A DNA stretch of 6,050 bases from JAJYIW01 sp036787065 (GCA_036787065.1 DAIQPZ010000164.1:1-6050), one strand, 5' to 3'. Numbered from the stretch's first letter, positions 1 to 5,992 are shown. A program made the numbers and translations. Notes: generated from the letters alone by a model not told the origin.

Positions 1-1
1 G

Positions 2-757
2 GTCGTCGTCGATTTCTGGGCTTCATGGTGTGTGCCTTGTAAGGTCCTGAGCCCCATGTTAGAGAAATTGACCAACGAAGCCCAGGGGACGTTTCGCCTG
101 GCAAAGATAGATGTGGATGAAAACCCGAAGTTAGCGTCACGGTTCGGTGTGCGTAATATCCCGGCGATTAAAGCCTTCAACCAGGGCATGGTCATCTCAG
201 AATTTAATGGTGCTCTCCCCGAGCCGCGTGTGCGCGACTTTATCCGCAACCTGGCCCCCTCGCCTTCAGAGTTATCCCTCGAAAAGGGAATGACTCTGCT
301 TAAACTCCATCAATGGGTTTCAGCCGAAAGCGCATTTCGAAAGTTGCTCGAGACGGCCCCCGCGCATCCCGGGGGGTTATTAGGTCTGGCCAAAAGCCTT
401 TTAGGTCAGGGGGCTAGCAGCGAGGCAGCATTAATCTTGCGTAATTTCCCTGCCAGCCACGAATTTAATATAGCAGAGATGCTACGGCCTCTGACAGAAG
501 CGCTGGTCTTATCCGAAAAAGGGGCAATCCCCAATTCGGAAGAGCCATTAGAAGCCGCTTACAAAAATAGCATTCGACTGGCTAGCAGGGGAAATATTCT
601 GGCGGCTTTAGACGGTCTGCTGGATATTCTCCGCCAGAATAAACGCTTCCACGATGGCGGAGCCCGGTTGGTCATATTAGGACTGCTTGAGTTATTGGGT
701 GATGACGATCCACAGACGCGCCAGTATCGCTCTGAACTAGCTTCCATTCTATTCTAG
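2..757 (+). CDS. cnoX: Thioredoxin-TPR protein (CnoX/YbbN type), 5' end missing
   Basis: The reading frame is open from base 2, so the gene starts before the window; the GTG at 32 lies inside the active site and is not the start. The visible part is 251 residues. It opens with VVVDFWASWCVPCK, a thioredoxin active site with both cysteines (visible residues 10 and 13). The cis-proline is in RNIPAI (residue 54), 44 residues after the first cysteine as in E. coli thioredoxin. From about residue 85 the protein is helical with TPR-like repeats, and it ends in QYRSELASILF, typical of the YbbN C-terminus. By comparison with thioredoxin about 20-30 residues are missing. Family knowledge: CnoX/YbbN proteins are cytosolic holdase chaperones that can pass clients to GroEL and DnaK; E. 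coli CnoX has lost the first cysteine, while this one keeps CxxC and could be redox-active. A terminator pair follows directly. Family call is firm; the client-transfer role is inferred. Confidence 0.9.
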   Translation, partial: VVVDFWASWCVPCKVLSPMLEKLTNEAQGTFRLAKIDVDENPKLASRFGVRNIPAIKAFNQGMVISEFNGALPEPRVRDFIRNLAPSPSELSLEKGMTLLKLHQWVSAESAFRKLLETAPAHPGGLLGLAKSLLGQGASSEAALILRNFPASHEFNIAEMLRPLTEALVLSEKGAIPNSEEPLEAAYKNSIRLASRGNILAALDGLLDILRQNKRFHDGGARLVILGLLELLGDDDPQTRQYRSELASILF

Positions 758-774
758 GGTCCAGGGAAGAAAAG

Positions 775-840
775 TCCTGGTATTTCCGGGTGATACCAGG
801 ATCATAAGACGGACGGCTAACTCTACGCCGTCCGTCTTAT
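775..840. terminator. Two tandem hairpins, probable bidirectional terminator
   Basis: The spacer between the convergent thioredoxin-TPR and lipoprotein genes holds two hairpins. The first has 9-bp perfect arms (775-783 and 793-801, TCCTGGTAT/ATACCAGGA) with a 9-base loop. The second has 14-bp perfect arms (804-817 and 827-840, ATAAGACGGACGGC and its complement) and is followed on the plus strand by TTTAATCTT. On the minus strand the second hairpin is met first and is followed by a weaker T stretch. Position and structure suit an intrinsic terminator used from both sides; the U tract is imperfect in both directions. Confidence 0.75.
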
Positions 841-857
841 TTAATCTTGGCGCAGAA

Positions 858-1865
858 TCACTTGGTCAGCGTCAATACACCCCATGTTGTGGGATCGGTA
901 AAATCGCGGTTAGGTACGCTGGAAACCATGCGTTCCTGGCGGGCGGTACCGGTTGAATCATCATCTGAAACGGACAAGGCAAAGCCAAATTGCATCCCGG
1001 TCGCGGGAGTGATGCCAAAGGTTGACCAGGGGATGGCTGCCTCAACCCGGTAATAGCCATCCTGGGTGACAGTGCCGATTTTAACATCGGTGCGTGAGCC
1101 GGTTTGACTGGTTGGATACCATAAATAGGCTTCGGGATCTGTCCCAACGCTGGGCGAACCGGGTGAAATTCCGAACTGGTAATCGTCCTTGGTTAAAGTT
1201 TGGACCCTCACATCCCCAGCCAGGTTGGCATCCAGCAGCAGCTCCACGCTGTCGCCTTTGTAAATATCCTTGCCAGTGGCATTTTGCACGTAGGCAGCGT
1301 CTTTAACTTTCACAGCCAGGTACAGATAATGGGTATCCCAGGCCACGCGATACGCCGCCTGCAAGTCGGATGACCCCGGGTGGGCGCTGTTGACAAAAAC
1401 CACAAATTTAGCCGGATATTCGATGGCTTTCCATTCACTCCAATCACCGTTCAAAATTGGTGGGGTCGACACAAACAAGCCCACCGTATTTTGCACGGGA
1501 CCGGTGGGTGTCGCGGTTGTGGACGCCGGGGTTGAAGTCGCGAGGGTTGAAACAGCGGTCGCTGAGGCAATTTTTGTGGCCGTCGTGGTCGCAGAGACGG
1601 GAGTCCCGGTCACGGTTGCCACAGCCGCGGGCAAGGTAGCTGTAGCCGAAGCGACCTGGCCCGGCTGGCTGGTAGCCGTCTGCACAGCAGGTGGTGTCGC
1701 TGTCGGCGGGATGGCCAGGGTATAATTGAATAATGCGGTCATCGTCTGGTTAGGTGTTGGGAATACAAAGGGGGTCGGCGCGCCGTGACCGGGTAAACTG
1801 CAGCCAGCGGTTACGCCCAACAGGCTGATAATTCCAGCATAAACCATAAATTTTCTAAATTTCAT
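858..1865 (-). CDS. Lipoprotein with Thr/Ala-rich linker and CBM9-like domain
   Basis: A 335-residue exported protein. Residues 1-21 are a signal peptide (basic MKFRKF, then a hydrophobic stretch) ending at GVTAGC, so Cys22 is the likely lipidated residue; the -3 Thr is slightly off the lipobox consensus. Residues about 30-125 are low complexity, rich in Thr, Ala, Ser and Pro, as expected for a surface spacer. Residues about 129-335 look like the carbohydrate-family-9/DOMON-like beta-sandwich: ILNGDWSEW, then VAWDTHYLYLAVKVKD, then DIYKGDSVELLLD, then GYYRVEAAIPWSTFG. These follow the family order, including the 'D..W' start and 'AIPW' strand. In this family such domains bind sugars or haem, or are only structural; no catalytic domain is attached, so ligand and role are unknown. 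It has a strong Shine-Dalgarno site and its own promoter. It is divergent from the patatin gene and convergent with the thioredoxin-TPR gene. The domain call is good; function is open. Confidence 0.85.
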   Translation of the reverse strand: MKFRKFMVYAGIISLLGVTAGCSLPGHGAPTPFVFPTPNQTMTALFNYTLAIPPTATPPAVQTATSQPGQVASATATLPAAVATVTGTPVSATTTATKIASATAVSTLATSTPASTTATPTGPVQNTVGLFVSTPPILNGDWSEWKAIEYPAKFVVFVNSAHPGSSDLQAAYRVAWDTHYLYLAVKVKDAAYVQNATGKDIYKGDSVELLLDANLAGDVRVQTLTKDDYQFGISPGSPSVGTDPEAYLWYPTSQTGSRTDVKIGTVTQDGYYRVEAAIPWSTFGITPATGMQFGFALSVSDDDSTGTARQERMVSSVPNRDFTDPTTWGVLTLTK

Positions 1866-1868
1866 AAT

Positions 1869-1878
1869 CTCCTCCTCC
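1869..1878 (-). promoter_or_regulatory. Strong ribosome binding site of the lipoprotein gene
   Basis: On the minus strand GGAGGAGGAG lies just upstream of the ATG at 1863-1865, with AGGAGG five bases from it. This is one of the strongest Shine-Dalgarno sites in the window and fixes the start of the signal peptide. Confidence 0.85.
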
Positions 1879-1908
1879 GAAAAGGACCTGAACCTGTCAT
1901 GTGGCTTT

Positions 1909-1938
1909 ATTATACTGACGATATTAGATCACGATCAG
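1909..1938 (-). promoter_or_regulatory. Probable sigma-70 promoter of the lipoprotein gene
   Basis: An exact TATAAT lies on the minus strand at 1909-1914, about 43 bases before the ATG. The best -35 candidate is CTGATC at 1933-1938 with an 18-base spacer, only three of six bases matching. Just upstream, 1939-1952 is a 5-bp inverted repeat (TTCCC, four bases, GGGAA), a possible operator or activator half-site pair. The -10 is convincing; the -35 is weak. Confidence 0.55.
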
Positions 1939-1980
1939 TTCCCATAAGGGAATAATTAAAGGAATTGCCGTGGTATATCC

Positions 1981-2045
1981 CCGCATTTTGGGGTGTTCGC
2001 GGGTGCTTCGCACCCGCGAACACCCCAAAATGTGGCCTATTTTCA
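1981..2045 (+). repeat. Hairpin repeat, copy 1
   Basis: A near-perfect palindrome: arms 1981-2006 and 2010-2035 give a 26-bp stem with a single G.T pair and a three-base TTC loop. The right arm is followed by GGCCTATTTTCA, which matches the flank after the stem in copies 2 and 3. The arms contain GGGGTGTTCGCGGGTGC, a diverged form of the core AGGTGTTTGCG shared by the other copies, with matching changes on the other arm. It lies between the lipoprotein and patatin promoters. It may work as a transcriptional barrier, but no function is shown. Confidence 0.85.
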
Positions 2046-2078
2046 TATAGAATCCTAAATAGCCTATTAACTTAATGG

Positions 2079-2106
2079 TTGCAATATTTATGCGAAGTGG
2101 TATGCT
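2079..2106 (+). promoter_or_regulatory. Possible extended -10 promoter of the patatin gene
   Basis: TTGCAA at 2079-2084 (four of six bases matching TTGACA), a 16-base spacer, then TATGCT at 2101-2106 (four of six matching TATAAT) preceded directly by TGG, which fits the TGn extension of extended -10 promoters. It lies about 60 bases before the ATG and downstream of hairpin copy 1. The surrounding AT-rich stretch 2107-2130 offers other weak -10 options. Confidence 0.4.
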
Positions 2107-2152
2107 TTAATCATTATATATTTTATCTAAATTGACCAATTGCTCAAACGAC

Positions 2153-2160
2153 AAGGGAGG
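2153..2160 (+). promoter_or_regulatory. Ribosome binding site that fixes the patatin start
   Basis: AAGGGAGG at 2153-2160 lies six bases before the ATG at 2167-2169. An in-frame TTG at 2140 would place this site inside the coding sequence and has no such site of its own, so 2167 is the better start. Confidence 0.85.
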
Positions 2161-2166
2161 TTCCAA

Positions 2167-3102
2167 ATGGTAAACCAGGCTAAATATCGCATCTTATCGC
2201 TTGATGGAGGAGGGATTCGGGGTGTACTGACTTGCACGCTGCTGGAACGGATCGAGCAAGCTAATCCAGGCTTTCTCGATTCTATCGATCTGATTGCCGG
2301 CACTTCAACTGGCGGGATTTTGGCCCTGGGTTTCGCTGCGGGAAAAACGCCAGCAGAAATGCGTGCGTTGTACGAAAATAATGGCGATAAAATATTCGCC
2401 GAAGCACCACTCGAGAATTTCTTACACATCGAGATTAATCAGTTAATCGAAGCCGATTATGCCAATCAAGCGCTAAAATCGGCTTTAATCGAACAATTTA
2501 ATACCCTCACACTGGCCGGTTTGAAGAAAAAAGTTCTGGTGGCCAGTTTTGATCTGGATAATCTCGCCAGCGGAGTTGGGAAAATCCGCTCATGGAAACC
2601 AAAATTTTTCAACAACTTTCCTGGACCTGGTACTGACGAGCTAGAAGCCGTGGTCGATGTCGCATTACGCACCAGCGCCGCCCCAACCTATTATCCTATT
2701 TACCAGGGTTATATCGATGGAGGCGTGGTCGCCAACAACCCGAGCATGTGCGCACTGGCCCAGGCCATGCATGAGCTGAATGGCAAGGAGCCAGGACAGT
2801 CCATCACACTGCTTTCCGTAGGCACAGGGCGAAGTCTCGATTATTTGCCTAATCTCGACTCCAGTTGGGGCTTAGCGCAATGGGCCCCCCATCTTGTTTC
2901 CATCATGTTGGGTGGCTCCGAGGGTATAGCCGATTTTCAATGCGCCCAGGCTCTAGGACAGGCCTATTTCCGGATCGACCCAATTATGACGGTGAGCGTG
3001 GATCTGGATAATTACCATGAGATTCCTTACCTGAAACAACTCGGGGACCAGGTTGACCTCACAGACACCAACGCCTGGATTAAAGGGACCTATTTATCCT
3101 GA
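2167..3102 (+). CDS. Patatin-like phospholipase
   Basis: A 311-residue single-domain protein from the ATG at 2167. The patatin motifs are all present: the oxyanion-hole loop LSLDGGGIRG (residues 10-19), the nucleophile elbow AGTSTGG with Ser47, and YIDGGVVANNP with Asp184, giving the Ser47/Asp184 catalytic dyad. Family enzymes hydrolyse acyl esters of phospholipids or other lipids, so an active lipid hydrolase is expected. There is no signal peptide or membrane segment, so it is probably cytosolic. The motif style resembles both general bacterial patatins and the CapV effectors of CBASS, but no CD-NTase or other defence gene lies in the window; the neighbours are a lipoprotein gene and an rRNA methyltransferase gene, both on the other strand. 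It appears to be a single-gene transcription unit. Enzyme class is firm; substrate and role are unknown. Confidence 0.93.
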   Translation: MVNQAKYRILSLDGGGIRGVLTCTLLERIEQANPGFLDSIDLIAGTSTGGILALGFAAGKTPAEMRALYENNGDKIFAEAPLENFLHIEINQLIEADYANQALKSALIEQFNTLTLAGLKKKVLVASFDLDNLASGVGKIRSWKPKFFNNFPGPGTDELEAVVDVALRTSAAPTYYPIYQGYIDGGVVANNPSMCALAQAMHELNGKEPGQSITLLSVGTGRSLDYLPNLDSSWGLAQWAPHLVSIMLGGSEGIADFQCAQALGQAYFRIDPIMTVSVDLDNYHEIPYLKQLGDQVDLTDTNAWIKGTYLS

Positions 3103-3131
3103 TATGTTCCTGATCGGCCGTGAGAAGTAAG

Positions 3132-4367
3132 TTACCGGCTCAAAATGCTGATACTCTCAATATGGTAGGTTTGGGGGAACAAATCAAATGGGGTGACGCT
3201 TTGAAGCCGGTAACCCGCGGCAGTTAAACGGCGAAGGTCGCGCGCCAGAGTGGCCGGGTCGCAGGAAATGTAAGCCACCCAATCCGGATTACCAGCCAGA
3301 ATGGCCTCTAAGGTCTTTCTGTCCAGGCCGCTGCGTGGCGGATCGACCACTACCCCATCCGCATGGCCTGGTAAGATGGGTATGATGGCTTCTGCAGCGC
3401 CCTCATATAAGTCGACATGCTCAAATTCATCCAGATTTACCCCAAAATCCTGGCATGCTGAATGGGATTGTTCAATCCCAACCAGGCGCTTCACGCGCGG
3501 CGCCAGAAACGCGCTGAAAAGCCCAACCCCACAATAGACTTCCAATAAGGTCATCTCCGGCGTCAGGGGTAAATGGGTTAACAAATAGTCAACCATAACA
3601 CCCGCCATGTGAGTATTTATCTGGAAAAAAGAACCCGGGGATACCTGAAAAAGGCGACCATGTACTTCCATCAGCAGGGAGTCATCCCCTGCCAGGATGA
3701 TTGGGCCTTGTGCATCCAGATAAACGGCAGAGATAGGCAGGTCAACACTGAATTCCGGCGTTTGACCCTCGCTGCCCACCAGGATCAGCATTGCGTTATC
3801 TTCTACCCCAAGGCGCAACCCTATTCGGTTCAAACCCGGCACGGGTTCCAGATCCAACAAGGGCCACAACTCATTTAATGAGGTTTCAGGTAGAAAACAC
3901 TCCTGAATTGGAACCACATGCTGTGAATCGGGCGCCAGAAAACCGAGTTTCCCGGACGGCGACAGGTGGAATTGCACCGTATTGCGGTAGAACCACGCTT
4001 GCGGCGCAGGCTGGCTGGGCTGGACGGGGGGTGACTGGATACCCCCAATCCGTTCCAATTGGTCGCGTAGAATCTCATCCTTAGTGGACAACTGGCGCGC
4101 ATAAGACATATGCTGGTAATGGCAGCCGCCGCAAGTGGTGAAGTGCCGGCAGCGAGGTGTGATCCGATCCGGTGATGGCTCGATGACTTGAATTAATTCA
4201 GCCATGGCGTGTCCCCGTTTTTCTTCCACTAAGTGCACACGCACCCTTTCGCCGGGTAAAGCATAAGGCACAAATACTGCCCGGCCATCTGGCAGACGCC
4301 CCATGGCCGATCCGCCATAAACCAAACCACTTAAAACCACTTCCACCAGGCGCTCTGTACTATCCAA
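3132..4367 (-). CDS. rlmD: 23S rRNA (uracil-C5)-methyltransferase, RlmD/RumA family
   Basis: A 411-residue SAM-dependent enzyme that methylates C5 of a uracil in RNA. Residues about 6-60 form a TRAM RNA-binding domain (GLVYGGSAMGRLPDGRAVFVPYALPGE). Four cysteines fit the [4Fe-4S] site of RumA: Cys73, Cys79, Cys82 (CRHFTTCGGC) and Cys157. The C-terminal Rossmann domain has LLEVYCGVGLFS (about 274-285), VVVDPPRSGL (339-348), the catalytic Cys369 in YISCDPATLARD, and Glu404 in HIESISIL. Cys369 and Glu404 are 35 residues apart, as are the equivalent pair in E. coli RumA. Homologues include U1939-specific RlmD, U747-specific RlmC, the dual enzyme RlmCD and the tRNA enzyme TrmA, so the exact target base is inferred. 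The chosen start is TTG with AGGA six bases upstream; the TRAM domain begins right after it. It is convergent with the patatin gene, with only 29 bases between stops and no clear terminator hairpin. Confidence 0.92.
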   Translation of the reverse strand: MDSTERLVEVVLSGLVYGGSAMGRLPDGRAVFVPYALPGERVRVHLVEEKRGHAMAELIQVIEPSPDRITPRCRHFTTCGGCHYQHMSYARQLSTKDEILRDQLERIGGIQSPPVQPSQPAPQAWFYRNTVQFHLSPSGKLGFLAPDSQHVVPIQECFLPETSLNELWPLLDLEPVPGLNRIGLRLGVEDNAMLILVGSEGQTPEFSVDLPISAVYLDAQGPIILAGDDSLLMEVHGRLFQVSPGSFFQINTHMAGVMVDYLLTHLPLTPEMTLLEVYCGVGLFSAFLAPRVKRLVGIEQSHSACQDFGVNLDEFEHVDLYEGAAEAIIPILPGHADGVVVDPPRSGLDRKTLEAILAGNPDWVAYISCDPATLARDLRRLTAAGYRLQSVTPFDLFPQTYHIESISILSR

Positions 4368-4387
4368 AGTAAATCCTATCCAGTGAG

Positions 4388-4393
4388 ATTATA
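4388..4393 (-). promoter_or_regulatory. -10 box of the rRNA methyltransferase gene
   Basis: An exact TATAAT on the minus strand, 20 bases before the TTG start, which implies a very short leader. No good -35 is visible: the position 17 bases upstream (4411-4416) reads ACACCT and falls inside the stem of hairpin copy 2. The repeat therefore abuts or overlaps this promoter. Confidence 0.5.
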
Positions 4394-4401
4394 GAAAATT
4401 A

Positions 4402-4475
4402 CCCAATATGAGGTGTTTGCGCGTGCGAATCATGCGCAAACACCTCATATTGGGACCTTATTCACGTATGCCTGA
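4402..4475 (+). repeat. Hairpin repeat, copy 2
   Basis: Arms 4402-4425 and 4431-4454 form a 24-bp stem with one G.T pair and a five-base loop. The left arm carries CCCAATATGAGGTGTTTGCG, differing from copy 3 at two positions (CCG to CCC, ATTTG to ATATG), both mirrored in the right arm. Outside the stem, GAAAATTA on the left and GGGACCTTATTCAC up to TGCCTGA on the right match the flanks of copy 3. It fills the spacer between the small membrane protein and methyltransferase genes. On the minus strand the stem is followed by a T-rich stretch (GTAATTTTC), so this copy could also act as a terminator for the small gene. Confidence 0.85.
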
Positions 4476-4492
4476 ATTGAGCCGGCTGTTGC

Positions 4493-4729
4493 TTATTTCA
4501 GGAAAAAAGATAGTATGATCAAGATGACAAAAAACGAACCTGCCAGCATCCCGATCCGCTTTAAATCGGCGATCACGTGCGTATAATCGGGCTTAAATTC
4601 AGCCTGGCCGGACACTCTGCGGCTGTAACTGGCGGATGCCGGGGTCGACGTACGGACCGGGGTGGCGGTTCCGCCCTGGGCCGGTTGATTGACACTTTGT
4701 GAAACCTGTCGTTTTTGCTTCTTGCTCAT
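4493..4729 (-). CDS. Small single-pass membrane protein, unknown function
   Basis: A 78-residue protein. Residues 1-42 are polar and probably disordered, with a basic start (MSKKQKRQ) and Thr/Ser/Ala/Pro-rich middle. Residues 43-58 (AEFKPDYTHVIADLKR) look like a short amphipathic helix. Residues 59-77 (IGMLAGSFFVILIILSFFL) are one membrane segment followed by a terminal Lys. By the positive-inside rule the N-terminus is probably cytosolic. It has a real ribosome site (AGGAG at 4737-4741, seven bases before ATG), which supports a true gene. A weak TAAAAT -10 candidate lies at 4779-4784. It lies between the sortase and methyltransferase genes, all on the minus strand, but is separated from each by a hairpin repeat, so an operon is unlikely. 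I do not recognise the family; it is too short and lacks a sorting motif to be a clear sortase substrate. Confidence 0.75.
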   Translation of the reverse strand: MSKKQKRQVSQSVNQPAQGGTATPVRTSTPASASYSRRVSGQAEFKPDYTHVIADLKRIGMLAGSFFVILIILSFFLK

Positions 4730-4806
4730 GTCTCAACTCCTAAAAAAATCGGGTAATCATTGCCTCTGATTCCGAGCAATTTTAACCCTAATTTAAAGAT
4801 TTCAGG

Positions 4807-4915
4807 AAACTGCTCAGACATGTGATGAAAGTTGCCGAATTTGAGGTGTTTGCGAGTGATAAGTACCCGCAAACACCTCAAATTCGGGCCTTTTTCACCC
4901 GTGTCTGAGCAGTTT
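4807..4915 (+). repeat. Hairpin repeat, copy 3, with extra outer arms
   Basis: A nested palindrome of 109 bases, the largest copy seen. The inner stem pairs 4835-4854 with 4868-4887 (20 bp, perfect; a mismatch and three more pairs follow toward the loop). Outer arms AAACTGCTCAGACA (4807-4820) and its exact complement (4902-4915) share the same centre of symmetry, so the whole can fold as one long hairpin with internal bulges. The right side after the inner stem reads GGGCCTTTTTCAC, a T-rich flank shared in diverged form with copies 1 and 2. It occupies most of the 200-base spacer between the sortase and small membrane protein genes; nothing else is evident there beyond the weak promoter noted for the small gene. 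Confidence 0.9.
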
Positions 4916-4929
4916 GGATTTCAGATCCC

Positions 4930-5844
4930 CTACCTTTGCAATTCCGCGCTTACCACAATCCGCTTCTTATCGACCAGATAAGGATAACATGAAATTAAAG
5001 TGACATCAGGGCGATCAGTCTGGGCCATTACTTCGACCTGGGTCGGCAGGACAATGGAGAAATTGATCACCCGGTAAATATACTGTTTTTGTTGAGTAAA
5101 AATGATGATCTGGTCGCCCACCTTGAGCTTATCCAGATCACGGAAAAGTTGGCCAAAGACATCATTGTGGGCAGAAAGAACCAGGTTACCGGTTTGCCCT
5201 GGATTAGGGGAGCCGATGTGCTGCCCAACCCCTTTTTTCAACTGTTCCCATCCGTCCCCTTGCACGATTGGCGCATCCAAACCGATCGCGGCAATCTGGA
5301 TCTCCACCGCCGATTCCGGGCTGGAGGTCGGCGCCGGTATATTTGCCAGAGTCTGAACGAGCGGACGTAAATGCTCGGGGATCTCTGCATCGTTGAAACG
5401 CGTTTCGGTACCAGGGTTCGGCGGGGTATGGCCGGAAGGCAGCACAACCGCGGAGATCAATGGCGTTGGGGTTAAGGTTGGCAATGTCAAAGCCGATGCC
5501 ACCTCTTTATTTAACCCTTGCAGAACATTAAACCCATTAAGAAACACCGCGATTAAGCCAATCACAGCCACTATTTCAACGAAAAGCAGCAGACGGTCAA
5601 AAATCCGTTTCCGCCGGGTCACTTTACGCGGCTCGCCCACCGTCTCACCGGCCCCAGCCCCAACCGGCTCTGCTGTGCGCAGTGTTTCCAGGTTGGCCGG
5701 AGGTGGTTCAGGATTAACCAAAATAACTCGCCCCGTACGCCGGTATTGATCCAAACGGTCTTGACGAGCGGAGCGACGTTTTTCAATTAATAACTGGCGC
5801 AACTCATCAACAGACAATTCATCCGCAAAGCGTTTACGACTCAC
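4930..5844 (-). CDS. Membrane-anchored sortase (class D/E-like)
   Basis: A 304-residue cysteine transpeptidase. Residues 1-83 are a long charged cytosolic region (MSRKRFADELSVDELRQLL, many Arg/Lys). Residues about 84-103 are one membrane segment (RLLLFVEIVAVIGLIAVFL). A Thr/Pro linker (LPTLTPTP and later) leads to the sortase domain, about 181-304. The catalytic triad is visible: His226 in LVLSAHNDVFG, Cys286 in VTLISCYPY and Arg295 in KKRIVV. The usual TLxTC signature is here TLISC. The enzyme would sit in the membrane with its active site outside, joining surface proteins to each other or to cell-wall peptide. No LPxTG-type substrate is encoded in the window, so it is a solitary sortase. 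The start is GTG with AGGGAG eight bases upstream. The N-terminal cytosolic part is longer than in typical sortases. Family is firm; subclass and substrates are inferred. Confidence 0.93.
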   Translation of the reverse strand: MSRKRFADELSVDELRQLLIEKRRSARQDRLDQYRRTGRVILVNPEPPPANLETLRTAEPVGAGAGETVGEPRKVTRRKRIFDRLLLFVEIVAVIGLIAVFLNGFNVLQGLNKEVASALTLPTLTPTPLISAVVLPSGHTPPNPGTETRFNDAEIPEHLRPLVQTLANIPAPTSSPESAVEIQIAAIGLDAPIVQGDGWEQLKKGVGQHIGSPNPGQTGNLVLSAHNDVFGQLFRDLDKLKVGDQIIIFTQQKQYIYRVINFSIVLPTQVEVMAQTDRPDVTLISCYPYLVDKKRIVVSAELQR

Positions 5845-5882
5845 CCACTGCGCTCCCTGTGTAAAAGGACCAACTGCCGGAC

Positions 5883-5911
5883 ATTATACCCCAATAAAGA
5901 GGATTATTCAC
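5883..5911 (-). promoter_or_regulatory. Probable promoter of the sortase gene
   Basis: An exact TATAAT lies on the minus strand at 5883-5888, 38 bases before the GTG start. At a 17-base spacing the -35 would be GTGAAT (5906-5911), three of six bases matching. The -10 is persuasive, the -35 weak. Confidence 0.5.
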
Positions 5912-5960
5912 CCGGGCCGTCAGGACAGTTTTATGGCCTAACCAACCCTGGCCCAGGCCC

Positions 5961-5992
5961 GTAAACTTTAACACGTAAATAATAAAGTTTAC
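5961..5992. repeat. Perfect 10-bp inverted repeat
   Basis: GTAAACTTTA (5961-5970) and its exact complement (5983-5992) with a 12-base AT-rich loop, about 75 bases upstream of the sortase -10 and directly before hairpin copy 4. It could be a regulator site, a terminator of a gene beyond the window, or an outer part of copy 4. There is no strong T run after it on the plus strand. Confidence 0.5.

Noticed and set aside
32..34. GTG at 32 as the start of the thioredoxin gene
   Set aside because: It lies between the two active-site cysteines, and the frame continues upstream with conserved thioredoxin residues to the window edge.
1390..1725. Plus-strand 111-codon open frame opposite the lipoprotein gene
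   Set aside because: It is the antisense of the Thr/Ala-rich linker; the Val/Ala-rich product is a by-product of that composition and it has no ribosome site.
2167..3102. A CBASS defence system based on the patatin gene
   Set aside because: No CD-NTase, Cap2/Cap3 or other defence gene is present; neighbours are unrelated and on the other strand.
3609..4084. Plus-strand open frames opposite the rRNA methyltransferase gene
   Set aside because: The minus-strand frame carries a full set of family motifs; these frames have no recognisable domain.
4807..4915. A plain intrinsic terminator for the plus strand
   Set aside because: The T run follows the hairpin on the plus strand, but no plus-strand gene ends nearby, and the same element with flanks recurs elsewhere.
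5089..5749. Plus-strand open frames opposite the sortase gene
   Set aside because: They overlap a sortase with an intact catalytic triad and show no motif or ribosome site.
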